A stretch of 64,000 bases of DNA. Source: Artemisia argyi. Lineage: Eukaryota; Streptophyta; Magnoliopsida; Asterales; Asteraceae. This document shows positions 1 through 11,620 of the stretch, one piece after another. The position numbers were made by a program, and so were the translations under genes. A model generated the notes under the pieces. The model did not search any database, had not been told where the DNA came from, and was given only the letters and a program-made list of their open reading frames with translations. The DNA lies in assembly GCA_030686995.1 (NCBI GenBank), contig CM060681.1, positions 160,722,333-160,786,332 of the forward strand. The letters are read 5' to 3'. Each line of letters opens with the position of its first letter. Position 1 is the stretch's first letter.

Positions 1-702
1 GGTGTCCCAAACAGCTTCATTCCTTTGTGTACCATCAGTATCTGAATCATAGCTAGGACTGCTGCTTTCAACCTGCTGTTCTGAAGATGAATCACTTCCC
101 GTGAAAACCAAACTATCATCTGATGCATCACCCTCATTGACCGTTTCCTCTTCTGTTTGAAAATCTTTCTTTGTCTCTTTCTCAATCACCTTTTTTTCCT
201 TTAACTGCATCTCTCTTTCAATTAGCTCTCTTTCTTTTAACTGCATATCCTTTTCAATCTGCTCTCTTTCCCGTTTCAGCTTCTCAATTTCATTTAACTC
301 AGCTTCCTCAGCATCAAGTATCTTTTCGAGTTCATCCATTTGATTTATGCATTGAGTTCTGAAGGTAGAATAGCTTACCCAAAATTTTCTATAAAACGCA
401 TCGATAAACACTGTCTGGTTCATTATCCAAGGGTTAAATATTCTCTGAAACTGAGTTTGGATGACTTTAAGAGATTCTTTGCAGTTATGCGTATGAAGTT
501 CTTCTTCATTAAGAAGATTTTCAAGTTGATTCAGGTTTTGGATGAGTTCTTCTTTTAAATAATGAAATCGGTCTCTGACGTAGTATTCAAATGCCTCATC
601 GAAACTTATTTCTAAGCCATAAGTATTGATGACCTTCCCTACATATGACTTGAACACTGTAAACGCTTTCTTTGAATCTCTCTCTTGGATTTGCATTTTC
701 AT
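1..702 (-). CDS. Partial gag-region protein of copia element L (runs off left edge)
   Basis: An open frame runs on the minus strand from an ATG at 700-702 to the window edge, 234 codons without a stop. It begins MKMQIQERDSKKAFTVF, then has long Lys/Glu-rich helical stretches (KEREL/EREMQ-type repeats, likely coiled coil) and an acidic Ser-rich tail. It lies about 1.06 kb downstream of the primer-binding site of L, where the gag or leader protein of a copia polyprotein begins. I recognise the N-terminal motif as common in Asteraceae copia polyproteins, but no CCHC knuckle or protease lies inside the window, so the exact domain is not proven. The lack of stops suggests L is the youngest minus-strand element here. 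It could be a separate leader protein rather than capsid. Confidence 0.6.
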   Translation of the reverse strand, partial: MKMQIQERDSKKAFTVFKSYVGKVINTYGLEISFDEAFEYYVRDRFHYLKEELIQNLNQLENLLNEEELHTHNCKESLKVIQTQFQRIFNPWIMNQTVFIDAFYRKFWVSYSTFRTQCINQMDELEKILDAEEAELNEIEKLKREREQIEKDMQLKERELIEREMQLKEKKVIEKETKKDFQTEEETVNEGDASDDSLVFTGSDSSSEQQVESSSPSYDSDTDGTQRNEAVWDT

Positions 703-1118
703 TTCGATTGTTAAGCGATGAGTGATAAAGTTGATCTTAGGATCTTTTAAGATAACAAAGGTTGTTGTAGAAGATTAAATGTTTTTGGCGAATTTTGAAA
801 AACGTTCTCGGTTGAATTTTTGTGATTTCAAATTTTCCCTCCAAAAAATGAATACGAAAATTTTATTTCTCAAATTTTGAAAAACACAAAGAAATACTAT
901 TCTAAGGTTACCAGAAAAATTTGAGTTTTGAAAATTTTTTTTGCCAAATTTTACCGAAATTTTTGAATTTTGGCCTAAAAATTTGAATTTCGGGCCAAAA
1001 TTTTCAACGTTATACCAAAATTTAAATCTCGCGTAAAAATTGAACGTTAAGTCTCGTGTGAAAAATAAATTTTACTCAACTTTTCCCGCCAAGAACCTAA
1101 ATAAGGCTTGAAAGTTCT
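703..1118 (-). other. AT-rich part of the 5' leader of element L
   Basis: Non-coding leader between the PBS and the start of the frame. From about 780 to 1060 it is packed with AAATTTTG / CCAAAATT-like words in both orientations, including a CCAAAATTTT core, so it could fold on itself. No gene is seen. Confidence 0.5.
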
Positions 1119-1682
1119 AACTCGGTAACTTGATGTCTAACTCGAAAATAGTTCTAACTCGATAAGTCCATGAAATTTGGGCAGAGTTTCACCTAGTAGG
1201 TTGCCACAAAGAACCTAACTCGATACACGATTAGGTAAAGGCTAACTCGCCAAACTTACACCTAACTCGATAGAACTGGAACTTAACTCGATAGAACTTA
1301 CACCTAACTCGACAACCTTAAAAACTTACACCTAACTCGATAACCTTAAAAACTTACACCTAACTCGATAAAAATTCCTAACTCGAAAAGTTTAAGATCC
1401 AAACTCGGTAAGACTATATCCTAACTCGATAGGCAAATACCTAACTCGATAGTTTTTTTAAAACCTAACTCGATAGTTTTAAAACCTAACTCGATTTTTA
1501 AAACCTAACTCGATAGTTTTATTGAAAAACCTAACTCGATAAAACATTCAAACTCGATAAAACTTTTTCCAAACTCGATAGAAAAGTATTCAAACTCGAA
1601 AAAAAATTTTCTAACTCGAAAATTTTTCAAACTCGATAGAATTGTTCTCAAACTCGAAGAAAAAAAAATCTAACTCGAAACA
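1119..1682. repeat. Dispersed CTAACTCGATA word array in the leader of L
   Basis: About 25 copies of C(T/A)AACTCGATA or one-mismatch variants occur at irregular 12-40 bp spacing; on the transcript strand the word reads TATCGAGTTAG. The core TCGA is invariant, and the sequence between copies is not conserved. The block ends about 80 bp before the PBS. It is too irregular for a simple satellite. Confidence 0.85.
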
Positions 1683-1764
1683 AATGATGAACAGTAACGA
1701 GATTTTCGCCCAAAAAAAATTTTCACCTAAAAACAATCTAAAACAACCTAAAATTATCCCTAGG

Positions 1765-1776
1765 CTCTTGATACCA
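1765..1776 (-). promoter_or_regulatory. Primer-binding site of element L (initiator tRNA-Met type)
   Basis: Minus strand TGGTATCAAGAG, two bases inside the LTR end. The first eight bases match the tRNA-iMet-complementary PBS of copia elements (TGGTATCAGAGC). This fixes the element's orientation and LTR edge. Confidence 0.8.
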
Positions 1777-1778
1777 CT

Positions 1779-2128
1779 TGTAGGACCGTAGAACAACCTA
1801 AATCACTATTGAATCAAGCCTAAACCTAGAGAGAGAAAGTAAGTAGAGAGAGAGAGAGAGTGGGAACTCTAGTGTGTGGAATAATAACCTTGATATTACT
1901 AAATGAATCACTAAGAGAACCAACCTCAAAATGAGGCCTTACATGTGTATTTATACTTGTAGTCTAGGGCTTCACATATCTTTGACCATATTACATAACT
2001 AGCCCTTAGACTTTATACAAGCATGAATAATACACATAAACTTAATAAACTAGCATTTACTAACTATTACATTGATATACTAAACTAACTATTTGACTCA
2101 ATAATGATCGTCACTTTTAATCCTAACA
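1779..2128 (-). mobile_element. 5' LTR of copia element L (350 bp)
   Basis: On the minus strand it runs from TGTTAGGATT (2128) to GGTCCTACA (1779), with TG...CA ends directly before the PBS. A TATA-like AAGTATAAATAC lies near 1945-1955, and an imperfect (GA)n tract at about 1829-1859 falls downstream of it. The LTR abuts, without a gap, the coding frame at 2129, which is a nested insertion. The target duplication would be AGATG (2129-2133), and its partner copy lies beyond the window. Confidence 0.85.
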
Positions 2129-3030
2129 AGATGAGGGTCCTTCGGCTTGCTTTTGTTTCTTTGCCTGTGAGTTAGGATCCTTGTCATCATCATCTTTTTG
2201 ACGCTTCAGTTTGTCGGCCTCAGTGCTGCAGGACTCTTTAGACATCTTGGCTTTCAATGCTTCCAAGACTTTAGCTTTATCAGGTGACAAGGTGAATTTA
2301 CTTGCCAATTTGTCTAAGAGTTGGGTCTCTAATTCATCCAATGACATCTGTGGTTGTGGTAGAGTTGATTTGTCTGCTCGGAGAGTAAATGAGGTAGATC
2401 TGATCACTTTCTTAACTGCTTGTTCTGCAAACTTGGTGAGTTCATCTCTCATAGGCGCCAGCAAATCTTTCAATTCAACAACTAAGTGTTGTTCCATATA
2501 CTGATGTGCCTGAGCAGCTAAAGTAGCTTCCAAGTTTTCTTGTACATCCTTAGCTAAGAAGGTGTCAACCTTTTCTTGCAGCTCTTGGATATTCGTATTA
2601 AACTTTGTCAATTCAGCAACTTGACTTGCTAGTGATTCAACTTGATCTTCTAATTTGCTTTTCTTCTTTTCATGAACTCTCCTAAAAGCTTTCTTGATCA
2701 ACTTTGATGCAGCAGAGGCTTTAGTACTTGTGGGTTTCTTGATTGATTCGTCATGTGTAGATTCAGATGCTGGAGGTGATGATTGTGAAGATTCAATGTG
2801 AGTGGTGATGTCCTTGTCATCTCCTCTTTGTGTTTCGGGTTTATCCTTGGCTTCAACATTCTTTTCTTTGGCTGCCTCCTCCTGTAATCTTTGTTCTTCA
2901 GCCAGCCTGTCAGCCTCTGCTTTAAGCTTTAGTTCTTCAGCTAATTTGGCTGCTTCTGCCTTAAGCCTAAGATCTTCTGCAAGCTTGGCTTCTTCTTCTT
3001 TTCTTATCTTATCTTCTGCCAGTTTGGCTG

Positions 3031-4015
3031 TGTCACACCCCCAATTTACCTGACTTGCAGCGGAATGGAATACCTGGGGGTGTCTGTCATAGCACCACAG
3101 CTACAGTTACATTGAACGACCTAAAGTGTCGTTTGGAAAATACATCGTTTGATCATTGAAATAATTCAGAGTTTACAAAATGAGGTCCCTAAAAGGTGTT
3201 GCATATTTATGAAAAACAAGTCATACTAGATCAAACGTCTACATAAGTGCATGAAATAACAGTGAGACGCGTCGACTCCTTGACTCCATAAAGGTCCAAA
3301 TGCATGTCACATGAGCTACCTTAATAACCTGAAATATATTGCTAAAACGTCAACACGAATGTTGGTGAATTCCATAGGTTTATCAAATGTAATGTTGTAT
3401 GGCCACCACAAGTAAAAGTGCATAACAAAAGTTAAGTAAAATTGTACAATAGACCTTAAGCTCATGACCCCGAAGCTATGACTGATGAAATTATATGCCC
3501 CTCCAGAATGTTTTACCAGAACACTCCCAAAATGTAAACACGAAATGCATCTAACTACCACGGATGGAGGCGTCACCCTCGATAGATCTATCCACTCACT
3601 CTCGCTTACCGGCAAATTAACGGTCCATGATAATAATAGGGGACTTTAACAGGTTGGTAAGGCAACTTAAGCAATGTACAAATGTTTTGGTACTTGGGCT
3701 CGTACTAAAATGGTTGATGCAATGTATTCCCCCGTGGGATTTGAAATCAAAATGTTGAATTGAAAACGGGGCTATGAAAACTCACCTGATATGATGGTAC
3801 CATGAACATGTAATGAGCTGAAAAACAAGGCGCGCACAGTAGCCACAACCTAATAAGAATGATGAACGATCTACTTTAGACCATGAAATGATGATATGAA
3901 TGTCCATGCACATGTTTCCTATACCACTCTACTCTTTGGAAAATACTTGTTGTTATCAAAAATATACATTTTCCAAGACTTAGGAAAATATTGCTACTAG
4001 AAAATAAACTAGTTG

Positions 4016-4077
<62 letters not shown>

Positions 4078-6053
4078 TATGTCTCAATGTTAATGTTGAA
4101 ATCTTCGGTTTGAAATCCTTGATATAACGCCTTGTAGTGATAAAAATATACTTGTAATCACTAATACTGAATTAGTTATGAATTCGGGTACTTGGTATTA
4201 TTTCTAGAAATCTAGAGTTACTACGTAGTTTTAGTGTTATTATTTTTGGTCTAAAAGCTGTCAAAACAATATGAGTTTTGCCGATATTGAAACATGAATA
4301 TCTTTGTCGTTATAAGTCCGTTTTACTTGTTCTTTATATCCACGGTTACGTCTTCGTATGTAGTAATATATTTTGGAAAGCTTGGATCCTCCGGGTTACG
4401 TCTAAAGTCTCTTTTTGTCCGACGAAAAACGTCCAACAGCATGTATTTTCAGAAAATATACTTTTCGTCAATAAACTTGCAAAAATCATAACTTCGTCGT
4501 TATAAACTCTTTTTAATCCGTTCTTTCGCCTACGGATTCGTTTTTGAAAGTATTTTCTAAAAATTTTGCCAAAGTTTACTTTATGTTTACTGATTTTCCT
4601 GGATTTACCAAAATGGGACAGAATGTTTATATACTAGTTACAAATCCATTTTTCATGTTCAAAACTAGTTTCTACTTCAACCAAATCTCTTGTAAACACC
4701 ACAAAGCTATACTAATCCTACCATACACCTTCTTAGGGTGCCATGGGTTCCTAATCACTAGTAATCATGTTAATTTTACAAAGGAACACCTAAATCAAAA
4801 TCTAGGGTTTGTATGTTCAAAAAGTTAACAAAAATAATGTGGTATAGCTAACTTGTACATGAAATTAAGCATGAAAACCATAAGATACAAGTGTTAATTA
4901 GATGAAATCATGAAAATAAATTTGATAACTCACTTTGAAATAATAGGTGATTAGATGATGAGAAACCTTGTGTTACTTGTGTTTTTGTTGTAAGATTCTT
5001 GATTAGAATGATAAAAGGAACAACTTTGTAGCTTTGATCTTTGAAAAATAATGGATTTTGGTCTAGGATCATATTTGGGTCGCGGGTTTTGGGGAAGAAA
5101 AGATGAGGATGAGAGCTTTTGATTCATAGAAATTATGTAGGTTATGTGATATGTGTTTTTGGGATATTTAGTAAAGTTTATATTGTATTATATGTTCACA
5201 TTAAGGCATGAGGTTAGAAATAATACTTGTGGTATTTAGGGGTGGTATTGGACCGGTTTTCAATGGGTGAAAAAGAGTAGCAAAGTCGGTTTTGGTAACT
5301 TAGGAAATATAGTGTAATATTAGTTGTAGTTTAGTGTAAGTATTAGTTATAATCGGGTACCGGGTTTGCAAGAAATAAATATTAACGAAGTTAACCGGGA
5401 CTTAATAAAGTCATAAAAATGTTAAAAATATGTTGGGTACAAGTACTGAGTGTTCGGGTGATTATTGTTTAGTTTTCACGAAAACCGTTGTAATATTCAT
5501 AAGCTCACGTTATAAATAAAATAAATTTCCAAAATACTGGGTAAATGAATATAATAACTTTTATGATGAAATAATGGATATAAAAATATGTCGGGACCAT
5601 TGTGGGAATATTTAGATATATTCGTTGTGTTTATAAACCAGGTGTTAATGTTTATTTATAAATAATTATACGTAAACGTTAAATGTATCAAATACATAAA
5701 TTTGAAAATCCTAAGAGTGGTATAACATGTAAATGACCTACTGATGATATGCAGACTATCTCTAGTCCGTATGAAATGTCCTTACTGATAATGCAGGGAT
5801 TCGCACCTAAACCAATACGGTTACGCGAATTTTAATACCCGTAAACTAAATTTATGATGAAATGAGTAATGCAAGTGAATAGTGAAAACTTTTCCGGTAA
5901 TGAATAGTGTTCAGTGAATAGTAAAATTCTCAAATGTTTCTCAGAATATCAAATTGACCTTGAAAATGATGAATAGTAAAACGATGAATAGTGTTTTGAT
6001 GAATAGTGTTTTCCCAAAGTTTGGGAAATGACCTGAAATGGTGAGTTGTGACA
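3031..6053. mobile_element. Solo LTR K (3,023 bp) with GGCTG target duplication
   Basis: Begins TGTCACACCC and ends TTGTGACA (7-bp inverted ends TGTCACA/TGTGACA). GGCTG stands directly before (3026-3030) and after (6054-6058). It has no coding content or internal domain, so it is a single LTR left by recombination. The long LTR and TGTCACACCC start suit a Ty3/gypsy chromovirus or Tat lineage, which is inference. The orientation is not established. It contains a (TA)n tract and, near its right end (about 5876-6010), about seven GAATAGT words plus TTCCCAAAGTTTGGGAAA. Confidence 0.88.
4018..4075. repeat. (TA)29 microsatellite
   Basis: An uninterrupted 58-bp alternating A/T run inside solo LTR K. 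Confidence 0.98.
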
Positions 6054-7832
6054 GGCTGCCTCTTCAGCTTTTCTGCTTTCTTCCATACGAATAGTTTCTT
6101 CCAATTTGGCTTGTGCTAGCTCCTCAAGCCTAGCCTCTTCAGCTTCTTGTTTTCTCTTTAACTCTTCTTCTTGAGCCCTTTCTCTGATCTCCATTTCTTC
6201 CATGGTCAAAAGATATGGAGCATCAGTATCCATATGGTCCTCCTCTTCCTCTTCTCCTGTTGCTGAAGCATTGAGCATTTCTACATCTGTAGGTGATACT
6301 GTGGGGGTATCGTAGACAATCAAAGCAGCATTGGTTCCTGTAGTGGATTCAGGAATTTTGCTAGATCCGCCTACTTCGTTTGTTTGAGAGAACAAAGGAG
6401 GTGGAGGTTGATCAGCTTGGAAGGCATCTATTTTGCTGTGGAGGAGATCCAAATTAAGAGCTCTTTCATTTTTTTCTTCCACTGAGAGGCCTATGTTTGA
6501 GTGAGCAGCTTCTTGTTCAGCTGTCATTGGTTCCTTCAGCTTTTCTTTTCTTAACCTTTCTTCTTCCAATTTAGTGTCTGCTTCAGTTAACGGTCTTTGA
6601 TTGAGAGTTGTTGGGTATTCAGCATTTTCAGCAAATTCATCAATGTCTTTGTCCCAATCTTCGAAAGTCATGTCCCTATCATCAATATCTTCAAGATTAA
6701 CCTTCTCGTTGATGTTTGCATAGGCTTCCCTATAAACTGGACCTTCGTCGGATTCGGTTTCTGAGTCAGATGGTTTTGGAGAAGGTGGTTGAGTGGGTTC
6801 AGGAATAGATTCAGGTTTCTTGACTGGAATTTTGAACTTGAGTGTACCCCTCTTTTGTGTAGACTTGGTAGAACTACCAGAGGTCCCAGACTTGCTACCT
6901 TTCTTCCCTTTCTTCTGCATGCACGATGGTAGAATGACTTCGTCTAAGAACCCAACTTTTTCTTCCTTGAGAGCTTGAACGTAGTAAGACAAGCGGGAAA
7001 AGGTTTTCCTTGTTTACGAGTGCTGGTGTCAAGTCTCTTAATTTGTCTGAGAGTGTCCTCATTTCTGAAAGTGTTCTTGGCTTCATCATCCAGTCGTTGA
7101 GGAATATCGTCATACTCACGAAGGAAGCTTTCGATGAGTAATTTGGTGAAACGAACAAATGAAATATTGTTAGTTTTGTGTTGTATGTGCCACACAAGAT
7201 CTTCCCAAATAATGCTAGCATAATCTACCTTTTTGACGTTTGCCATAGCCCAGAAAAGTTTGAGGTGTTGGAGCTTGGGGTGTTCGTGACCAGTGTCTCT
7301 TTCAGATAACGACTTAGCAATCAGGATGTACAATGTTCTCCATGGTTGTGGAAGAAATCTGATGTTCACCTTAGAGTGTCTAGTCACTACTTCTTCTGAT
7401 TCATCGTAACCAATATCCCGTAACCATTCTTATCAGCTCTTCCTCAGTAGGTACTGGATCGTATTCTTCATCTGGGCCAAGTTCGGGTAAACCAAGAACA
7501 TTCCGAAGAGTATCTATGTCCACTGTAACTTGTCTATTATGAAGCATGCAAGTGAAGGACTCTTCCCCAAGGTCTAGCTGAAGTGTGTGCCAAAATTGGT
7601 GTATGTAGAAGCAGGCCACTGATGCTGACTTGGTGAACAGGATTTTGTTCGGGTGATAGAGGAGAGCATCCACAGCTACAATGCATGAAGATTCATTGCA
7701 CGTGATTTTGTTGAAGTTGATTCTTAAGTTGTTCTTGCCTATCTTTCTGGAGTAATTCTCGGGAAAGGTTTCTTCCCAGGAGAGTTTAGGTTCAGGTTCT
7801 GGTCCATACGGAATGTCATTATGTTGTGCCAT

Positions 7833-9772
7833 CTGAATTGATCATAAACAATCACAAACATAGCAATGACATACTTTGTTAGCTCATACATTCAATTACA
7901 TGATTATGCAGGTTTTGAATTGATCAGTGGTTGTTTTGCGTATAAATTTGTGTTTTAGAAGTTAACTCTTAGTAGAATCTTATAACAATCTAGTCACAAC
8001 ATGAGTTAACCATTACAAGAGTTTACACTTTTTGAAATTTTACAACACTTAAACAAATTTCATGAATTTAGGCAATGTTACGCGTAAGATGGAAATCCTA
8101 CGCATAACATTTCTTATGCGTAAGAAATGAAATTAGGCGTAAGAGCAAAATCTACGCATAACATTATATGTTACGCGTAAGTTTAATCTTAAGCGTAGGC
8201 TCAATCTTATGCGTAGGATTAAATCTTAAGCGTAAGATTGGAGCTTATGCAAAGGATTAAACCTTATGCGTAAGATATAACTTATGCGTAAGTTTTGACT
8301 TATGCGTAAGTTTATGACTTATGCGTAAGAAATAACTTATGCGTAAGAAAATATCTTTTGCGTAAACATTGTCTTATCCAAGACAAGTTTTTCAATATCG
8401 TCGAATCTTACACGTAAGATTTCATCTTACGCGTAGGATGAGTTATCTTATGCGTAGGATCGTCTGTTTGGAAAATCACCTTCAAAAAAACAATGTCTTT
8501 TGATTCCTGAAAGGTTTTAAACACAACCACTAATCAAATCACTATCCAAAAACATTCCAAAAGCTTAGAATCATAAACTTATGCGTAAACATGCATTTTC
8601 CAAATGTATTACGTAAGAACACATGAACAACAAATCACAATAGTTCACACATGATTCTGGGTGGATAATGAGTTTAGGCGAGTGTTAGTAACATCCTTAG
8701 GAACAATTATACCGATTTATAACACTTTTTAACCATAAAATCACAAGATCACACCTGCTTATGCGTATGAACCCTAAATCAAAAATACTAGATCTATACT
8801 TGTTATTGAAACAATTAAGCTACTCTAACATGATCCTATACACCTTGTAACAATATCCAAACCATTTAATCGTTTCAAAATATCCTAACACTAAAACGCC
8901 CAAATCGTACGAGAAACCCTAATTTTGATTTACAATAATTGATGAATCAGGGCACGATTGGAGTTTAAGAACATGTTAGGCATTGACTAATGATCTTATC
9001 CCACTAACTAATTCAAACAATAACACTCCCAATCTCTTGTTCCTATTTAACGCAAACCCTAAGTCCAATTTTGATGATTTTAACACATTAGACCGTTAGA
9101 TCTTTATGAAACTTAAAATCTTTGACTAGAAACATGATCAAAACATATTGGAACTTATAGATTTGAAGAACAACGATTAGATATCCAGTTTGATTTTGAG
9201 TCGTTGATTGGTTTGGTGGATGTAGTAAATGTGTTAAGCAGTGCAGTAAATGCTATGGTCAAAATGGTTTTGACTAAGTTTAACTCAAGTTTCAATGATT
9301 GTCAACTTTGGCCCCTTAACCTTATATTACTATCATACCTAGTGCCCAATTAACTCACATAATAACTTTCGTTAACTACACCAAGTCTAAGACAAGAAGA
9401 ACTAGTGGAGTTTTACTCCCCCTCGACCTTAGACCGTTGTCTTTCAAAATAGAAAAAAATATTTATTATAATGGTCAAGGAGAGTATCCCGAAAAATCAT
9501 AAAAGCATCACATTTGATACAAAATATTATTTGGTAAAATGCAAGTACGTGGTAAATATTACGAAAATTGAAAAATACTTTACCTCCCCCTCAACACTTG
9601 TTTTTGATCATATTAGACGATGTTTATAAAGAAATAGTGTTGAAAAGAGTGGTTGTACTTGCATTTTTTTTAAAGAACAAGATAAAATCTTTTTGTGTTT
9701 TTGTTGGTTTTATATTTTTGTATTTTGTTTTTTTGGTAAAATATTTACAAATATAGTTTTGATGTTTGACGA
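7833..9772 (-). other. Pol-env spacer of element R (non-coding)
   Basis: A 1.94-kb stretch between the end of RNase H and the env-like start. I see no gene. It holds the palindrome array (8078-8470), further TTATGCGTA words near 8578 and 8758, and two minus-strand purine tracts (GAGGGGGAGTAAA near 9410-9424, GAGGGGGAGGTAAA near 9580-9594). These resemble polypurine tracts although the LTR is kilobases away. Confidence 0.7.
8078..8470. repeat. CTTAYGCGTAAG palindrome array, copy 2 (pol-env spacer of R)
   Basis: Roughly 18 or more copies of (C)TTA(T/C)GCGTAAG or close variants. 8078-8087 is the perfect 10-nt palindrome TTACGCGTAA. Spacing is irregular (10-30 bp). The same word is repeated in the leader of the same element at 17734-18298. 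Confidence 0.85.
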
Positions 9773-11620
9773 TCAATTGTGTTTTAAAAACTTTTCCAGA
9801 TCATCTGGAGTCAAACATCGCATACCAATTTGGTGAACTAGACTAGCAAACCTTGATGGTGCTAAGGATTTTGTAAGTAAGTCCGCCAATTGGTACTCAG
9901 TTCCAACAAAATATAATTCAACGGTACCCTTTTCAACATGCTCTTTGATGAAATGATATCGGAGATCAATGTGTTTCGATTTGCAGTGATGAACTGTGTT
10001 GCAGGAAATAGCAATGGCACTTTTGGAATCACAGTAGATCGGAATCTTGTTGAACAAGTAGCCATAATCCTTAAGTTGTGATCTCATCCAAATGACTTGA
10101 GCACAACAAGCAGACATAGCTACATATTCAGATTTTGTTGACGACCGTGATGTGTAGTCCTGCTTCTTTGATTGCCATGATACAAGTTTATCTCCGAGAA
10201 ACTGTAATCCACCAGATGTACTTTTGCGTGTGTCTAAACACCCTGCATGATCAGCATCTGAAAAAGCAATTAGTTCAAAACCAGAATCCTTCGGATACCA
10301 GATTCCCAAGTTAATGGTTCCCTTTATATATCGAAGGATTCTTTTAACCTCACTGAGGTATTTTTCAGTTGGTTTAGACTGATAGCGAGAGCACATGTAG
10401 ACAGCAAATAGTATATCAGGTCTACTAGCTGTGAGATACATGAGTGACCCAATCATACTTCGGTATTTGGTAGGGTCAACAGGTGTCCCATGTAAGTCAG
10501 CATCTAGTTTTGTGGTATAGCCCATTGGTGTATTGTAGGTATCACAACTCATCATTCCATGTTTCTTTAAAATTTCTAGAGCATATTTGGAATGATTTAT
10601 AAAAATTCCACAGGGTGATTGATGAACTTGTAGTCCTAGAAAGAACGAAAGTTCACCCATCATGGACATTTCAAAATTATCTTTCATTAATTTTGCAAAA
10701 TCATTAGAGTAACTTCTTTTTGTTGAAGCAAAAATAATGTCATCGACATAGATTTGAACAACAAGTAAGTCCTTCCCGTATGTTTTTGTAAATAGTGTTA
10801 GGTCCACTGAACCTTTAGAAAATTTATTGGCCAACAAGAAAGTAGACAGTTTGTCATACCACGCCCTTGGGGCATGCTTAAGTCCGTAGAGTGCCTTTTT
10901 CAGTCGGTAAACGTGATTGGGATGCTCAGGATCAACGAAGCTGTCTGGTTGGCTAACATAAACTTCTTCACGGAGTTCTCCATTAAGAAATGTTGTTTTC
11001 ACATCCATTTGATAAACAACCATGTTCCGATGTGCTGCATAAGCCAGAAAGATCCGAACAGCTTCATGTCTAGCCACTGGAGCAAAGGATTCGGCAAAAT
11101 CAATTCCTTCTAGTTGGGAGTATCCTTTAGCTACCAGGCGTGATTTGTTACGTATGACTGTGCCTTCTGCATCTAACTTATTTTTCCAAATCTATTTTAA
11201 CCCGATAACAAAGACTCCGTCAGGTCTTTTAACTAATTCCCAGACTTCTAATCGTATGAATTGCTGAAATTCCTCTTGCATAGATTCAATCCAGTTGTCA
11301 TAAGTCATTGCTTCTTTAATTTTCTTAGGTTCTTCTTGACAAACTGTGAGTGCATAGATACAAGTTTCACCATCAGTGTGAAGTCGTTGTCTTGTCATTA
11401 CATGTGCATCTGGATGGCCAATAATATGAACTAGTGGATGGTCTCGAGTCCATTTGTATGTTGAAGGGTGTAGTTGATAAGTATCTCGCATGTTAGCAGG
11501 ATCCAAATTGCGTGTGGACGACTCAGCTACTTCAGGAAATGTTGGAGTCGGTGCAAACGGGTTAAAGAATGCATTAGGATCATGCTCTGCGGGTTGTGGA
11601 ATGTGTAGGAGCTTCAGCTG
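9773..11620 (-). pseudogene. Reverse transcriptase and RNase H region of element R
   Basis: Copia RT (RVT_2 type) followed by RNase H, ending LEKFLKHN at the stop at 9773. The YVDD active site lies in QIYVDDIIF and the fingers region in [22 protein letters not shown]. Other landmarks are [26 protein letters not shown] and [16 protein letters not shown]. RNase H shows AFSDADHAG, a STKSEYVAM block and YCDSKSAIA. One in-frame TAG at 11192-11194 sits where the family has Trp (VIGLK then IWKNKL), consistent with TGG to TAG. The upstream junction to the integrase frame needs a frameshift near 11620. The catalytic residues are intact, but the gene is dead as one polyprotein. Confidence 0.9.

Larger units (their letters stand above)
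2129..7832 (-). pseudogene. env-like third reading frame of element R, split by solo LTR K and cut by element L
   Basis: Starts at ATG 7830-7832 (MAQHNDIPYG). The first 140 residues are open, then a frame change near 7420 (looks like one extra G) leads into a block with PWRTL, KKVDYASIIWEDLVWHIQHK and FVRFTKLLIESF. This pattern recurs in the protein encoded after RNase H in SIRE-type elements. A second frame change occurs near 6980. A Ser/Pro/acidic linker and a long Lys/Glu/Ala coiled coil with AKLAEE.RLKAEA repeats follow. Solo LTR K interrupts the repeats at 3031-6053; removing K and one GGCTG copy rejoins the frame. It ends at 2129 with a stop contributed by the LTR of L. About 890 codons are visible. 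The function is unknown; env-like is a positional name. Confidence 0.75.

Noticed and set aside
1119..1682. CRISPR-like look of regularly recurring short words
   Set aside because: The words are 11 bp, irregularly spaced and degenerate, and the sequence is a plant retrotransposon leader. There are no cas genes.
3316..3615. Open frame inside solo LTR K
   Set aside because: No domain. K is defined as an LTR by its ends and duplication, and LTRs of this kind are non-coding.
5949..6050. Extension of the env-like frame of R into 5949-6050
   Set aside because: These codons belong to solo LTR K. The real coding continuation is at 3025 and below.
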